Shown here: piece by piece, positions 9,553 to 19,914 of the stretch | How positions within the stretch are numbered: position 1 is the stretch's first letter | Layout of the letters: the number at the start of each line of letters is the position of its first letter | From: Devosia sp. Root436 | Lineage (GTDB): Bacteria; Pseudomonadota; Alphaproteobacteria; Rhizobiales; Devosiaceae | Direction: 5' to 3' | NCBI RefSeq assembly: GCF_001426345.1 | Contig: NZ_LMEM01000010.1 | Location: forward strand, 278,135 to 342,134 | Length of the DNA: 64,000 bases | Translations under genes and position numbers: made by a program | Notes under the pieces: model-generated | Told to the model about the DNA's origin: nothing | Seen by the model: the letters and a program-made list of their open reading frames with translations, nothing else | Databases searched by the model: none

Positions 9553-9849
9553 ATGGCCAGAACTCTCACCGACCGCGACGATATCCGCCAATGGGCCGAA
9601 GCCCGGGGCGGCAATCCGATGCTGATGGATACGCCCGACGGCACGGGCATCCGCACGCTGCTGCAACTGACTTTCGGCCAGCACGCCATCAATACCGATG
9701 GCAATGAAGGGCCCGACCGCATTGGCGGTTTTCATCTGGTGAGCTGGGAAGAATGGTTTGCCGCGCTGGACGAGGGCGGCCTGGCGCTGCGCGTGTCAGA
9801 TGACCCGGCGGGCGGCAACGAGGCTGAGTTCGAGTTCGTCGAACGCTAG
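9553..9849 (+). CDS. Small conserved protein of unknown function
   Basis: A 98-residue acidic protein beginning MARTLTDRDDIRQWAEARGG. Alphaproteobacteria carry a family of short proteins with this TDRDxIRxWAEARGG opening and a central WEEWF segment, sometimes labelled glucan branching enzyme without good reason; no catalytic residues of that enzyme are visible. There is no signal peptide or membrane segment. I chose ATG 9553, preceded by an AAGGAG ribosome site at 9539-9544. Function unknown. Confidence 0.7.
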   Translation: MARTLTDRDDIRQWAEARGGNPMLMDTPDGTGIRTLLQLTFGQHAINTDGNEGPDRIGGFHLVSWEEWFAALDEGGLALRVSDDPAGGNEAEFEFVER

Positions 9850-9884
9850 CGCAAGACAGATGCCGTCCGCGGGGTGAAGCAGGC

Positions 9885-10190
9885 TCAGTTGCTGGCCGGC
9901 AGCGCGTTGAGGCCGCCCTCATAGAGGTGCATGGTGGCTTCGATGTCTTCGATATGCATGGCCAGGCCCTGCTCGACCGCTTCCACCTGGCGGCGCAGCA
10001 GGTCGCGGCGGGAGATCAGCTCGAAGCGTTCGCTTTCGAGTTCCTTGAGCGCGAGGTCGATTCGGTCGCGGTGGGTTGCCAGGCGCTGCACCATGGGAGC
10101 GGCCTGCTTGGTCGCTTCCTGGACAACGGCTTCCATCTGCTCGATCTCGGGCTGTACAATCTTGAGGGTGGTTTTGGACCGTATGGTCAT
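9885..10190 (-). CDS. Hypothetical coiled-coil protein
   Basis: A 101-residue protein rich in Glu, Arg, Leu and Gln, with almost no Gly or Pro before the C-terminus, so it is probably one long helical hairpin. No signal peptide, membrane segment or known motif is visible. It starts at ATG 10190. It converges on the small gene at 9553-9849 and is followed upstream by a 154-base gap. I do not recognise the family. Confidence 0.6.
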   Translation of the reverse strand: MTIRSKTTLKIVQPEIEQMEAVVQEATKQAAPMVQRLATHRDRIDLALKELESERFELISRRDLLRRQVEAVEQGLAMHIEDIEATMHLYEGGLNALPASN

Positions 10191-10344
10191 TTCGGTGATT
10201 CCACATCTTGGTTGCGCCTGCGCTGACTCGACTGGCCGATCGCCAGCGGGAGCGCAGTGGGCCCACTAATAGCCTGTGGCGCGATAATCCCAAGATTTAC
10301 CGTTGGTTTACCTTAACGGCGGCCGGCCGGCGCAGCAGCATCGC

Positions 10345-10773
10345 CTAGCCGTGGTCGGCGGCTGCTTCAATGGCTTCCATGTCTTCGTCTGAAAAGCCGA
10401 AATGGTGCCCCAGTTCATGCACAAGAACATGGGTGACGATTTCGCCCAGCGTGTTGTCGTCATTCTCGGCCCAATAGTCGAGAATAGCCCGGCGATAGAG
10501 GAAAACGGTGTTCGGCAACTGCCCGGTCTGCGGCATGGCGCCGTCCTCGGTCATGCCGATGCCGGAAAACAGCCCCATCAGCTCGAACGGGCTCTCCATG
10601 CCGAAGCCTTCGAGGACGTCGTCCTCGGCAAATTCGGCCACCGAGCAGGTGACGTCCGAGGCCAGCGACCTGAAGGGCTCGGGCAGTTCCTTGAGGGCGG
10701 CCGTCGCCAGTGCCTCGATATCGTCGAGGGTGGGCGCGAAGCGCGAACCCCAGTCGGCGCCGCTTACTGCCAC
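10345..10773 (-). CDS. Minimal zincin metallopeptidase (PF06262 type)
   Basis: A 142-residue cytosolic-looking protein with the zinc motif HELGHHFGF (His119, Glu120, His123). The fold matches the small MMP-like family first described in actinobacteria and proteobacteria, whose substrates are unknown. The best start is GTG 10773, which overlaps the end of leuC by 10 bases. Extending further would read through leuC in another frame. Close overlap suggests co-transcription with leuC. Confidence 0.82.
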   Translation of the reverse strand: MAVSGADWGSRFAPTLDDIEALATAALKELPEPFRSLASDVTCSVAEFAEDDVLEGFGMESPFELMGLFSGIGMTEDGAMPQTGQLPNTVFLYRRAILDYWAENDDNTLGEIVTHVLVHELGHHFGFSDEDMEAIEAAADHG

Positions 10774-12170
10774 TCGCGGATGTCGACGAAATGGCCGGCA
10801 ATCGCGGCGGCGGTGGCCATGGCGGGCGACACCAGATGGGTGCGGCCCTTGAAGCCCTGGCGGCCTTCGAAATTTCGGTTGGAGGTCGAGGCGCAGCGCT
10901 CCTGCGGCTTGAGCTTGTCCGGGTTCATGGCCAGGCACATCGAGCAACCCGGTTCACGCCATTCAAAGCCGGCATCCTTGAAGATCACGTCGAGACCTTC
11001 GGCCTCGGCCTGGTCCTTGACCAGCCCCGAACCGGGCACGACCATGGCATTGACACCGGCGGCCACCTTGCGGCCGCCGATCACGGCGGCAGCGGCGCGC
11101 AGATCCTCGATACGGCCATTGGTGCAGGAGCCGACAAAGACGCGCTCCACCGGGATGTCGGTGATCCTGGTGCCGGGCTTGAGACCCATATAGTCGAGGG
11201 CCCGCCACTTGGAGGCGCGCTTGTTCTCGTCCTCGATATCGTCGGGATTGGGCACGATGCCGGTCACCGAGACCACGTCTTCCGGCGAAGAGCCCCAGGA
11301 GACGATGGGGGGCAGCTTGGCGGCGTCGAGCACGACGACCTTGTCGTAGACAGCGCCCTCGTCGGTATAGAGCGTCTTCCAGTAGTCCAGCGCCATGTCC
11401 CAGGCCTTGCCCGTCGGGGCGCGATTGCGGCCCTTCACATAGTTGAAGGTGGTCTCGTCGGGCGCGATCAGGCCGGCGCGGGCGCCGCCTTCGATAGTCA
11501 TGTTGCAGACCGTCATGCGGCCTTCCATGGAGAGCGAGCGGATGGCTTCGCCGGCAAATTCGATGACATGGCCATTGCCGCCGGCAGTGCCGATTTCGCC
11601 GATGATGGCGAGAATGATGTCCTTGGCGGTGACATGGGGGGGCAGTTGCCCATCCACACGCACCAGCATGTTCTTGGCCTTCTGCTGGATCAGCGTCTGG
11701 GTGGCGAGAACATGTTCCACTTCCGACGTGCCGATGCCGTGCGCCAGCGCGCCGAAGGCACCGTGCGTCGAGGTATGGCTGTCGCCGCAGACGATGGTCA
11801 TGCCGGGCAGGGTGAAGCCCTGTTCCGGGCCGACGATGTGCACGATGCCCTGGCGCTTGTCGAAGGGGTCGAAATATTCGATGCCGAAATCCCTGGTATT
11901 CTCGGCCAGAGCGGCGATCTGGATGGCGCTTTCGGGGTCCGGATTGGGCAGCGAGCGGTCGGTGGTGGGCACGTTGTGGTCGACCACGGCCAGGGTGCGC
12001 TCGGGGTGGCGCACCTTGCGGTTGTTCATGCGCAGGCCTTCGAAGGCCTGCGGGCTCGTGACTTCGTGGACGAGGTGCCGGTCGATATAGAGCAGCGAGG
12101 TCCCGTCCTCGTTGTTCTGCACCAGATGGTCGTCCCAGATCTTGTCGTAGAGCGTGCGGGCCTTGGTCAT
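10764..12170 (-). CDS. leuC: 3-isopropylmalate dehydratase large subunit
   Basis: Isomerises 2-isopropylmalate to 3-isopropylmalate in leucine synthesis, with LeuD. The 468-residue product has the aconitase-type 4Fe-4S ligands: Cys349 in GSCTNGR and two cysteines near 409 and 412 in [24 protein letters not shown] and [10 protein letters not shown] are conserved active-site regions. It starts at ATG 12170. leuD and leuB are not in this window. Confidence 0.97.
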   Translation of the reverse strand: MTKARTLYDKIWDDHLVQNNEDGTSLLYIDRHLVHEVTSPQAFEGLRMNNRKVRHPERTLAVVDHNVPTTDRSLPNPDPESAIQIAALAENTRDFGIEYFDPFDKRQGIVHIVGPEQGFTLPGMTIVCGDSHTSTHGAFGALAHGIGTSEVEHVLATQTLIQQKAKNMLVRVDGQLPPHVTAKDIILAIIGEIGTAGGNGHVIEFAGEAIRSLSMEGRMTVCNMTIEGGARAGLIAPDETTFNYVKGRNRAPTGKAWDMALDYWKTLYTDEGAVYDKVVVLDAAKLPPIVSWGSSPEDVVSVTGIVPNPDDIEDENKRASKWRALDYMGLKPGTRITDIPVERVFVGSCTNGRIEDLRAAAAVIGGRKVAAGVNAMVVPGSGLVKDQAEAEGLDVIFKDAGFEWREPGCSMCLAMNPDKLKPQERCASTSNRNFEGRQGFKGRTHLVSPAMATAAAIAGHFVDIREWQ

Positions 12171-12235
12171 AGCGGTATTCCGGCAGGGGGGAAGTTTGGA
12201 GTGGTTCTAAGCCGGGAAGGGCTTGCCGGTCAAGC

Positions 12236-12261
12236 AGAACCGTACTCATGGGTACGGTTCT
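12236..12261. terminator. Hairpin between flippase gene and leuC
   Basis: A perfect 10-bp inverted repeat, AGAACCGTAC and GTACGGTTCT, with a 6-base loop sits three bases past the flippase stop codon. It lacks a clear T-run, so it may be a transcript-end stabiliser or weak terminator for the flippase gene. Confidence 0.55.
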
Positions 12262-12264
12262 GGG

Positions 12265-13605
12265 TCAGCTCGCGTGGCGGATAGAAAAAGCGCCAAGCAG
12301 GCTGGTATCGAGCCCGATGCGCCACCGGCACCACAGGGCGATGGCCAGCTGGGCCACGATGCGCGCGCCCATATTGGCGGCGGCGGCCCCGACAATGCCG
12401 AAGGCGGGGATGACGGCGATCTGCACCAGGAAGCCGAGCCCCATGATGATGCCGAAAATGCCGACATAGGCGCGCTCGTGGCCGGTCATCATCATGACGA
12501 TCTTGGATGGCCCGGTGGCGGCGTCGAACAGCAGGCCGAAGGCCAGCAGCACCAGCACCAGCGTTCCTTCGGCATAGGCGGGTCCGAACAAGCTCAGTAT
12601 CCAGTCGCCCCAGCCGACGAAGATGGCGAAGATCACCAGCGAGAACAGGAAGCCACCGCCGGCCGCGAGCGCCGTGATGGCCTGGGCCTGGCGCATCTGG
12701 CCCGCATGATAGTGCTGCGCCACCATGGGCGCGATGACCAGCTCGATGGCGAAGGTGAAAAGCGTCATCAGCCCGGCGGTCCGGAAGGCGTTGAAATAGA
12801 CGCCCGAGCTTTCGAGGTCGAGCATCAGCCCGACCAGGATCACGTCGGCATTGAGCGCGGCGGTTTCGATCAGGGCGCCCAGCATCAGCCAGCGGCTGAT
12901 GCCGCCCCAGCGGCTCCAATAGGCCTTGAGGGCCGCAATGCCGGGGGCGAGTACATAGCTGGTGCGCCCGGCCTGCCAGAATTGCAGCGCCAGCATGCCC
13001 GACAGCAGGGCCGCCGACAGCACCAGCGCATCGGGGCCGCTGAGCACGATCCCGGTGGCAAACAGGCCCAATACGGCCGCCGGCAATGCCAGCCGCCACA
13101 GGATGTCGCGCGGCACCAGCGCGGTCCACAGCGAGCCCTGGGCGCGCAGGGCCGAGGAATTGTATTCGGCCAGCGCCATGGGCAATACGAGGAAGGCTGC
13201 GCCATAGAAGTGGCTGGCCGTATCGTCGAAGGTGACGAATTGCAGGGTGATAAAGACGGTGACGGCAAGCCCCAGGCTGGCGGCGAGGCCGGCCAGAATG
13301 GTCAGCATCGCGCCGGAGCGGACGGCGGCGATTGCGGCGTCCTGCTGCCCGGCCACGGTTTCCTGCGGCCACAGCCGGAGGATGGCCATGGGCTGGCCGA
13401 CGCCGGCGGCAATGGCCAGCACGGTGGCTATGGCCAGCCCGAATGCGAAGTGGCCGTATTCGTCCGGGCTCATGGTGCGCGAAAGCGCGACATAGGTGAG
13501 ATAGGTGAGGCCGGCTGTCGCTATCTTGATGCCGAGCGAGCCAACCGAGCGCCACAGGCCGGTATGCAGCAAAGCTGACAGATCGGAGGGTATGGGTAGC
13601 CGCAT
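12265..13605 (-). CDS. Polysaccharide flippase (Wzx/MVF-like membrane protein)
   Basis: A 446-residue integral membrane protein with about twelve to fourteen hydrophobic segments spread over its length. It belongs to the MATE/MVF superfamily that flips lipid-linked sugars across the inner membrane. The N-terminus (LWRSVGSLGIKIATAGLTYLTYVALSR, abbreviated) and the TMSPDEYGHFAFGLA segment are typical of the polysaccharide biosynthesis group. I chose ATG 13605 because the 20 residues before it are charged and not conserved-looking. No glycosyltransferase lies next to it, so the substrate is unknown. Confidence 0.8.
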   Translation of the reverse strand: MRLPIPSDLSALLHTGLWRSVGSLGIKIATAGLTYLTYVALSRTMSPDEYGHFAFGLAIATVLAIAAGVGQPMAILRLWPQETVAGQQDAAIAAVRSGAMLTILAGLAASLGLAVTVFITLQFVTFDDTASHFYGAAFLVLPMALAEYNSSALRAQGSLWTALVPRDILWRLALPAAVLGLFATGIVLSGPDALVLSAALLSGMLALQFWQAGRTSYVLAPGIAALKAYWSRWGGISRWLMLGALIETAALNADVILVGLMLDLESSGVYFNAFRTAGLMTLFTFAIELVIAPMVAQHYHAGQMRQAQAITALAAGGGFLFSLVIFAIFVGWGDWILSLFGPAYAEGTLVLVLLAFGLLFDAATGPSKIVMMMTGHERAYVGIFGIIMGLGFLVQIAVIPAFGIVGAAAANMGARIVAQLAIALWCRWRIGLDTSLLGAFSIRHAS

Positions 13606-13755
13606 GGAATGCCTCGAAATGGCGGTTCTTGCACCGCCACGACCAAGGGCAATCTGGCACGCCAACCTTAGGAAGCTCTTACCTGACAGGCCTCATACAT
13701 ATTACGGATTGGTAAGGTTGACCTAGCTCAGGTGAGGATGAGGTCTACCGGGCCA

Positions 13756-15342
13756 TCAGTGCCGGAAGTGGCGCATGCCGGTCATCACCATGGCGATGCC
13801 GGCGGCGTCGGCGGCGGCGATGACCTCGTCGTCGCGCATCGAGCCGCCCGGCTGGATCACCGCGGTCGCACCGGCCGCGACCAGCGCTTCCAGCCCATCG
13901 GCGAAGGGGAAGAAGGCGTCGGAGGCGGCGACCGAACCCTGGGTCAGGGCGCCCTCGATGCCGGCGGCCCTGGCGGCGTCGATCGACTTGCGGTGGGCGG
14001 TGAGGGCGGAATCGACCCGCGACATCTGTCCGGCGCCGATGCCCGCGGTGGCGCCTGACTTCACATAGACGATGGCGTTGGATTTGACATGCTTGGCCAC
14101 CTTGGCGGCGAGGCGCAGGTCGGCCATTTCGGCTGCGGTCGGCTGGCGCCTGGTGACGACCTTGAGATCACAGTCATCGACATTGCGGTTGTCGCGGCTT
14201 TGCACCAGCAGGCCCCCGGCCACCGATTTCACCATGAGGCCGTCGGCCTTGGGATCGGCAATGCCGCCGGTCAGCAGCAGGCGCAGGTTCTTCTTGGCGG
14301 CAATGATGGCCTGGGCTTCCGGCGTCGCCGAAGGGGCCACGATCACCTCGGTAAACACCTTGACGATCTCGATGGCGGTCCTGGCGTCGATCTCCCTGTT
14401 GGTGGCGACGATGCCGCCAAAGGCCGAGACGGGATCAGTGCGCAGGGCGTTCTGATAGGCGACCAGCAGGTCATTGGCCACGGCAACGCCGCAGGGATTG
14501 GCATGCTTGATGATAGCGACGGCGGCGACCTGGGCCGGGTCGAATTCGGAGACCAGCTCGAAGGCGGCGTCGGTGTCGTTGATATTGTTGTAGGACAAGG
14601 TCTTGCCCTGCACCTGGGTCGCGGTGGCGACGCCGGGGCGGTCTTCGCCATTGGCATAAAAGCCGGCCCATTGATGCGGGTTTTCGCCATAGCGCATGAC
14701 TTCGCGCAAGCTGCCGGCAAAGCTGCGATAGGGAATTTCGGGGTAGTCGATGGCCTTGGCGAACCAGGTCGAAATGGCGCTGTCATAGGCGGCGGTGCGG
14801 GCATAGGCCTTGGCCGCCAGCTGCTGACGTAGCTCATAGGGCACGCCGCCGGTCTGGGTGATGGCGGCCAGGATGGCCGGATAGTCGGCCGGATCGACGA
14901 CGACGGTCACATAGGCGTGGTTCTTGGCGGCGGAGCGGACCATGGCCGGCCCGCCGATATCGATATTCTCGATGATGTCGTCATAGGAGGCGCCCGAAGC
15001 GACGGTCTTCTCGAACGGGTAGAGGTTGACGGCGACGAGGTCGATGGCGCCGATCGCATGCTCTGCCATCGAGGCGGCGTGATCGGGTTTGTCGCGGACG
15101 GCAAGCAGGCCGCCATGCACCTTGGGATGCAGGGTCTTGACGCGGCCATCCATCATTTCGGGAAAGCCGGTGAGGTCGGCGATCTCGCGCACCGGGAGCC
15201 CGGCATCGCTGATCAGCTTATGGGTGCCGCCGGTGGAGACCAGTTCCACGCCGGCGGCGCTCAAACCTCGGGCGAAGTCGGCCATGCCGGTTTTGTCGAA
15301 TACCGAAAGCAGCGCCCGCCCGACCTTGACCGTCTTGCTCAT
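13756..15342 (-). CDS. purH: Bifunctional AICAR transformylase/IMP cyclohydrolase
   Basis: Catalyses the last two steps of IMP synthesis. The 528-residue product has an N-terminal IMP cyclohydrolase (MGS-like) domain, with [13 protein letters not shown] and STGGTHKLI, and a C-terminal AICAR formyltransferase domain, with [13 protein letters not shown] and [10 protein letters not shown]. It starts at ATG 15342. It is followed upstream by an intergenic palindromic repeat and then the heparinase gene, also on the minus strand. Confidence 0.97.
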   Translation of the reverse strand: MSKTVKVGRALLSVFDKTGMADFARGLSAAGVELVSTGGTHKLISDAGLPVREIADLTGFPEMMDGRVKTLHPKVHGGLLAVRDKPDHAASMAEHAIGAIDLVAVNLYPFEKTVASGASYDDIIENIDIGGPAMVRSAAKNHAYVTVVVDPADYPAILAAITQTGGVPYELRQQLAAKAYARTAAYDSAISTWFAKAIDYPEIPYRSFAGSLREVMRYGENPHQWAGFYANGEDRPGVATATQVQGKTLSYNNINDTDAAFELVSEFDPAQVAAVAIIKHANPCGVAVANDLLVAYQNALRTDPVSAFGGIVATNREIDARTAIEIVKVFTEVIVAPSATPEAQAIIAAKKNLRLLLTGGIADPKADGLMVKSVAGGLLVQSRDNRNVDDCDLKVVTRRQPTAAEMADLRLAAKVAKHVKSNAIVYVKSGATAGIGAGQMSRVDSALTAHRKSIDAARAAGIEGALTQGSVAASDAFFPFADGLEALVAAGATAVIQPGGSMRDDEVIAAADAAGIAMVMTGMRHFRH

Positions 15343-15397
15343 GAGGATTTTTGCCCGTTGCTGTGATTTGTGCGCTCGCTAGCACGAAGTTTCCGCT

Positions 15398-15472
15398 GCG
15401 TCATCCCCGCGAAAGCGGGGATCTCCCTTGTGAGCGCTGAAAGGGGGATTCCCGCTTTCGCGGGAATGACGC
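15398..15472. repeat. Extragenic palindromic repeat
   Basis: Two arms, 15398-15429 and 15441-15472, are inverted copies of each other, and each arm is itself a small hairpin (CCCCGCGAAAGCGGGG and its counterpart). Related units occur at 19799-19894 and 21392-21417. It separates the heparinase stop from purH. Confidence 0.85.
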
Positions 15473-15485
15473 CATGCAAGAACAG

Positions 15486-17087
15486 TCAGCCCTGCTCCAG
15501 CGTGAAAATCCACGCCACTTCCGCTTCGGCGGCGACATCGGCTTCGAGCACCAGCTGCCTTGTCTTGTGGAAGCCGAGATAGGCCGATTGGCGCACGCTT
15601 TCCTCTTCGCGGAACTGTGCGCCCTCCCAGAGGAAGCTCCAGACCGCGCCGTTGGGCAGCACCAGCCGCACGATGCCTTCGCCGCGATTGCGGCGCACCA
15701 TGATGCCGGGTGCAAGATGGAAGCGAAGCGCCAGCAGGCCTGCAGGCATGCCCGTGCCAATCATGCGATCCTGCCCGACCAGCGTCGTGCCGCCCGAGAG
15801 CAGCGTCAGGCGCCGTTCGAGGGCGACGCCGAAGCGCTTGGCATAGCTGTCGGTGGCCAGCGTCAGCAGATGGTCGGCCGGATCGAGCGCGATGGTTGGC
15901 GTGCCGCCGCTGGCGTCCTCGGCATCGATGGTGGGGCCGGAATGGGCCACGCCCTGGCGGAACAGGGCCTTGCTGTCGGGCAGGTCCGACGGGGCCGGGC
16001 CACACGAGCCCAGGATCAGCTCGCTGCCATGGGAGAATTCGAAAGCCAGGGCGCTGGCATGGAGGTCTCCCGCCAGCCCCGGAGGGGGCACCAGGCCGGA
16101 ATCGGCGATCACTACGGCGTCGCCATCGCGCAAAATGCCATAGCCGCCCAGCAGCATGGAGCGCTGCCGGCGACCCGGGCCGTTGGCCTGGATGGCGATC
16201 AGCACATCATGGGGCAGGTGGCCGCAGCCATTGAAATAGGCCGGTTCGCCACTGGAGAGCGTCAATGCGTCGAGGCTTTCATGCATGCGGTCGATCTGGG
16301 CGCCCAGTTCGTTGCCGGCCTCCGATTTCACCCCGGCGGCGATGCGGCGGATGCTGACGAGATCGACCAGCAACTGCAATTGCAGCCGCGCATTGCGGGC
16401 ATTGTGGAAGCCCCCGGCGTCGAGCTGGCTGGCCAGTAGGGTATTGAGCTGTTCGACCCGCCGCGGCACGTCGGTCCGGTCGTCCTGCTCGCAATGTTCC
16501 GCTCCGAGCAGGGCGATGGCGGCGAACAGGGCGTCGGCGGGGTCGCTGGCCAAGGGTCCCCGCACCTTGAGGCTCTGAATCTGCGCGCCCAGCACGCGCT
16601 GCACGGTCCTGGCCTCGGGTTGCGTGGCGCCATCAAGCAGCAAGGGCAGGTGGCGCAACCAGTTGAGCACGCGCTGGGCGGTGAGGGCGGGGGCCCAGGT
16701 ATCGTGCTGGAACTGGCCCTCGCGGCCAATCCAGTCGAGCACCAGCATGCGGGCAAAACGGCGTTCGCCGGGGTCGCGCACATCGCGGAAATGGCGGAGC
16801 CAGGAAAAGCCGTGCAGGTTGAGCCACCAGTCGACATGGTCGACATCGAGGCTGAAGGGCGAAGCGCCACCGGTTTCGATGAGCTTGCTGGCGAGCAGGT
16901 AGCGGCCCGCCATCATGTCGCGCACCGCTTCGCGGTCGGCAGGGCGGAATTCGGGCAGTTCGCCGGCAAAGGCGTCATCGGCCAGCCCGCGCCAGGTCCA
17001 GCGCAGGATGGGCAGAGTCACCACCGTATCGGCCAGGCCGAGGGCGAAACGGCGCAGGACATGGAGCAGCGGCGGCGTCATCAGCAC
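15486..17087 (-). CDS. Heparinase II/III family protein
   Basis: A 533-residue protein. The N-terminal half is all-helical with the HGFSWLRHFRD region, and the C-terminal part has the beta-sandwich heparinase II/III domain (ESLDALTLSSGEPAYFNGCG, LLGGYGILRDGDAVVIADSG, shown in part). The family cleaves uronic-acid polysaccharides in some organisms, but the Hyphomicrobiales members next to rsmB and purH have no known substrate. There is no classical signal peptide. A GGGAG ribosome site fits GTG 17087 slightly better than ATG 17081. Confidence 0.85.
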   Translation of the reverse strand: MLMTPPLLHVLRRFALGLADTVVTLPILRWTWRGLADDAFAGELPEFRPADREAVRDMMAGRYLLASKLIETGGASPFSLDVDHVDWWLNLHGFSWLRHFRDVRDPGERRFARMLVLDWIGREGQFQHDTWAPALTAQRVLNWLRHLPLLLDGATQPEARTVQRVLGAQIQSLKVRGPLASDPADALFAAIALLGAEHCEQDDRTDVPRRVEQLNTLLASQLDAGGFHNARNARLQLQLLVDLVSIRRIAAGVKSEAGNELGAQIDRMHESLDALTLSSGEPAYFNGCGHLPHDVLIAIQANGPGRRQRSMLLGGYGILRDGDAVVIADSGLVPPPGLAGDLHASALAFEFSHGSELILGSCGPAPSDLPDSKALFRQGVAHSGPTIDAEDASGGTPTIALDPADHLLTLATDSYAKRFGVALERRLTLLSGGTTLVGQDRMIGTGMPAGLLALRFHLAPGIMVRRNRGEGIVRLVLPNGAVWSFLWEGAQFREEESVRQSAYLGFHKTRQLVLEADVAAEAEVAWIFTLEQG

Positions 17088-17194
17088 ACCTGCTCCCGCC
17101 GTGCGGCACCCGCCAGCGTTGCCTCGTCAATGCCTCTCAACGACCCACTACCTTGCCCTGGCACCGCCACAGCAGGCGCCATCATCTTGTTTTT

Positions 17195-18496
17195 TCAACG
17201 GCGGCGGAAGCGCGCCACGAAGAACCCGTCCATGCCGCCCTCGCGTCCGCCCGGTGACATGCCCGGATGAGTGCGCACCAGGCCGCGCTTTGTCACGGCG
17301 CCTTCGAGTCCGGGCAGTTCGGCCGGCGTCACCGGCCAGAGGTCCAGCCCCGGCAGGGCATCGAGCGCCCATTCGACCTGGCCTTCGCCTTCCGCCGGCT
17401 CCAGTGAGCAGACGCAATAGACGAGCACACCGCCCGCATCAAGGCAGCGGAAGGCATTGGTGAGCAGTGCCCGCTGCAACCGTACCCTTCCGGCAACATC
17501 GCCGGTGGAGCGATGCCAGATCACCTCGGGGTGGCGGCGGAAGGTGCCGGTGGCCGAGCAGGGCGCATCGAGCAGCACGCCGGCATAGGGCGAGGCCGGC
17601 GCATAATTGCCGGCATCGGCGACCACGGTTTCGGCCGTATAGTGGAGCCGGGCCAGGTTTTCCTTGAGCCGTTCCATGCGGCCGGCGTCGCTGTCGAGCG
17701 CGGTGACGGCATAGCCGGCCTTGATGAGCTGTGCGGTCTTGCCGCCCGGCGCGGCACAGAGATCGAGCACGCGGCCGCCGGGCTTGGCGCCGAGCAGGCG
17801 CGCCGGAATGGCGGACGCGGCGTCCTGGACCCACCAGAGACCCTCGGCAAAGCCGGGCAGGGCTTCCACGGGCCGGTCGCGCTGGTCGATGCGCACGGTG
17901 TCGGCCATGACGGGTTCGGCGCCGAGCGAGGCGACAAGATCTGCATCATCGCTCTTGAGCGTCAGGTCGAGCGGGGCACCTGCCAGCAAGGCGGTCGAGA
18001 AGCCATCGATAGCCTCTTCGCCATAGGCCTGGAGCCAGGTGTCGCCGAAAGTGTCGGGGATCAGCAGGTCGTCGCTGAGCATGCCATATTTGGCCGAATT
18101 GGCCTGGGCGTTGCGAAGCACGGCATTCGTCAGCCCGCTGAGATGGCGCGCCTTGGGGTCGCGCTTGGTGGCTTCCACCGCCAGGAACAGCGCGCTGTGT
18201 GCCCCAAGGTCGGGCAGGAACACCAGTTGCGCCAGCGACAGGCGCAGCACGGCTTCGAAACTGCCCGATTTGCCGGGCATGCCTTTGTCGAGCAGCGCGT
18301 GAATGATGAAATTGAGCTGGCCCTGCCGGCGCAGGGCCGTGGTGATCAGCCGGTTGGCCAGCGCCCGGTCGCGGCCATCGGCCAGATCGGTCGCGGTCAG
18401 CGGCGAGAAATTATCGCCAGCCAGCACCGATTTCAGCCGCTGCGCGGCAACGAGGCGGAGCTTGAGCCCCGCCGGATCAGGTTTGTTCTGCGCCAC
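17195..18496 (-). CDS. rsmB: 16S rRNA (cytosine-C5) methyltransferase, RsmB family
   Basis: SAM-dependent m5C methyltransferase. The 433-residue product has an N-terminal NusB-like RNA-binding domain (residues 1-150) and a Rossmann domain with VLDLCAAPGGKTAQL, LLDAPCSATGTFRRHPEV and the nucleophile region CVCSLEPAEGEGQ. The start is GTG 18496, nine bases after the htpX stop. It is likely co-transcribed with htpX and the heparinase gene. Confidence 0.94.
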   Translation of the reverse strand: MAQNKPDPAGLKLRLVAAQRLKSVLAGDNFSPLTATDLADGRDRALANRLITTALRRQGQLNFIIHALLDKGMPGKSGSFEAVLRLSLAQLVFLPDLGAHSALFLAVEATKRDPKARHLSGLTNAVLRNAQANSAKYGMLSDDLLIPDTFGDTWLQAYGEEAIDGFSTALLAGAPLDLTLKSDDADLVASLGAEPVMADTVRIDQRDRPVEALPGFAEGLWWVQDAASAIPARLLGAKPGGRVLDLCAAPGGKTAQLIKAGYAVTALDSDAGRMERLKENLARLHYTAETVVADAGNYAPASPYAGVLLDAPCSATGTFRRHPEVIWHRSTGDVAGRVRLQRALLTNAFRCLDAGGVLVYCVCSLEPAEGEGQVEWALDALPGLDLWPVTPAELPGLEGAVTKRGLVRTHPGMSPGGREGGMDGFFVARFRRR

Positions 18497-18505
18497 GCTT
18501 GTTCT

Positions 18506-19489
18506 TCATCCCCAGGGACCGCGTTGTCCGCCATCCTCGTCGGTCCGTCCGACGGTCGGCACGCGCCAGCCGCCGCCGATGTCGCGACCGGTCGAAACCG
18601 GGGCAGGGCGAGGCTGAGGCCTGCGGCCCTTATCGTCCACCTGCATGCTGGCTGCAAGCTTGCGCAGGGCTTCGATGCGATTGGCCGTGTCAGGATGGGT
18701 TGAAAACAGGTTGTCCATGCGCTGCCCGGAAAGGGGATTGATGATATACATATGGGCCATGGCCGGGTTGCGCTCGGCCGCGATATTGACCTGACGGCCG
18801 GCGAGACCGGCGATCTTCTGCAGCGCCGAAGCCAGGGCCAGCGGATCGCCCGATATCTCGGCGCCATCCCGGTCGGCCTCGTATTCGCGGGTGCGGCTCA
18901 CGGCCATCTGCACCAGCATGGCGGCGACGGGCGCGAGGAACACCATCAGCAGCGCGCCGATGCCGCCGAGTGGATTGTCCCGGTTATTGCCGCCGCCGAA
19001 GAACAGGCCGAACTGCGCCAGGGCCGAAATGGCGCCGGCAAAGGTGGCGGTAATGGTCATGGTGAGGGTATCGCGGCTGCGGATATGGGCCAGCTCATGG
19101 GAAATCACTGCCGCGACTTCGTGGGTTTCGAGATGCTTGAGCAGCCCGGCCGAGACGGCAACGGCGGCGTTCTGCGGATTGCGGCCGGTGGCGAAGGCAT
19201 TGGGCTGCTCGGACTGGATGAGGTAGACCTTGGGCGTGGGAATGCCGGCCTTGCGCGCGAGGATATCGACCATGTCGTAGAGCTCGGGCACGCGGGAGCG
19301 TTCCACCGGCACGGCATTCTGCATGCGCAACACCAGCTTGTCGGAATTCCAGTAGCCGAAGAGATTGGTTACCAGGGCGAAGCCGAAGGCGATCATCATG
19401 CCCGAGGTGCCGCCGATGAAATAGCCGACGGTCATGAACAGCGCGGTCAGCGCGGCGAGCAGGACGGTGGTGCGAAACGCATTGAACAT
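18506..19489 (-). CDS. htpX: Membrane zinc protease HtpX
   Basis: Inner-membrane M48 metalloprotease for misfolded membrane proteins, 327 residues. Two N-terminal hydrophobic segments ([18 protein letters not shown] and the following one) precede the HELAH zinc motif near residues 128-132, with a downstream [10 protein letters not shown] supplying the third ligand. The ATG at 19489 gives the canonical MFNAFRTT start; a longer in-frame reading to 19690 overlaps the divergent DUF1674 gene. Confidence 0.96.
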   Translation of the reverse strand: MFNAFRTTVLLAALTALFMTVGYFIGGTSGMMIAFGFALVTNLFGYWNSDKLVLRMQNAVPVERSRVPELYDMVDILARKAGIPTPKVYLIQSEQPNAFATGRNPQNAAVAVSAGLLKHLETHEVAAVISHELAHIRSRDTLTMTITATFAGAISALAQFGLFFGGGNNRDNPLGGIGALLMVFLAPVAAMLVQMAVSRTREYEADRDGAEISGDPLALASALQKIAGLAGRQVNIAAERNPAMAHMYIINPLSGQRMDNLFSTHPDTANRIEALRKLAASMQVDDKGRRPQPRPAPVSTGRDIGGGWRVPTVGRTDEDGGQRGPWG

Positions 19490-19583
19490 CAGGAGCCCTT
19501 GGGTTCGAGTTCTCGGGCAATTATGTTGGGTACACAGAGGTTCCATGCAAGCGGCATGACCAAAACGTAATCCGGATGCGAAG

Positions 19584-19787
19584 ATGAGCGACGAAGAGAC
19601 TGTGGAAGATGCGCCACGCCCACCCCTGAGCCAAGCGGCCAAGCGGGCGCTGGCCGAGGCGAAAGCCCGCCGGGCCGAGATCGATGGCAAGGGGGCTTTT
19701 GCACCGAAAGAGCAGGGCGGGCGCGGCGGGCTCGAGCCGGGACGCTATGGCGACTGGGAGATCAAGGGGCTGACCAGCGACTTTTGA
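19584..19787 (+). CDS. DUF1674 protein, SDHAF4-like
   Basis: A 67-residue protein ending [19 protein letters not shown], the signature of the DUF1674 family. The eukaryotic homologue SDHAF4 binds flavinylated SdhA during assembly of succinate dehydrogenase, so a role in complex II assembly is plausible here. The N-terminal half is charged and probably disordered. It is divergent from htpX. Confidence 0.88.
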   Translation: MSDEETVEDAPRPPLSQAAKRALAEAKARRAEIDGKGAFAPKEQGGRGGLEPGRYGDWEIKGLTSDF

Positions 19788-19798
19788 CCAACCACGAT

Positions 19799-19894
19799 GT
19801 CATCCCGGCGCAGGCCGGGATCCATCCTGAGGTATCTCCACGTCCGCGACGGGCCAGTCATCTCAAGATGGATTCTGGCCTGCGCCGGAATGAC
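19799..19894. repeat. Extragenic palindromic repeat
   Basis: Arms at 19799-19826 and 19867-19894 pair over 28 bases with three mismatches (core GTCATCCCGGCGCAGGCCGG). It lies between the DUF1674 gene and the end of the ccm operon, where it may also end transcripts from both sides. Confidence 0.85.
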
Positions 19895-19914
19895 ACCGAG
19901 AATATATATGGGTT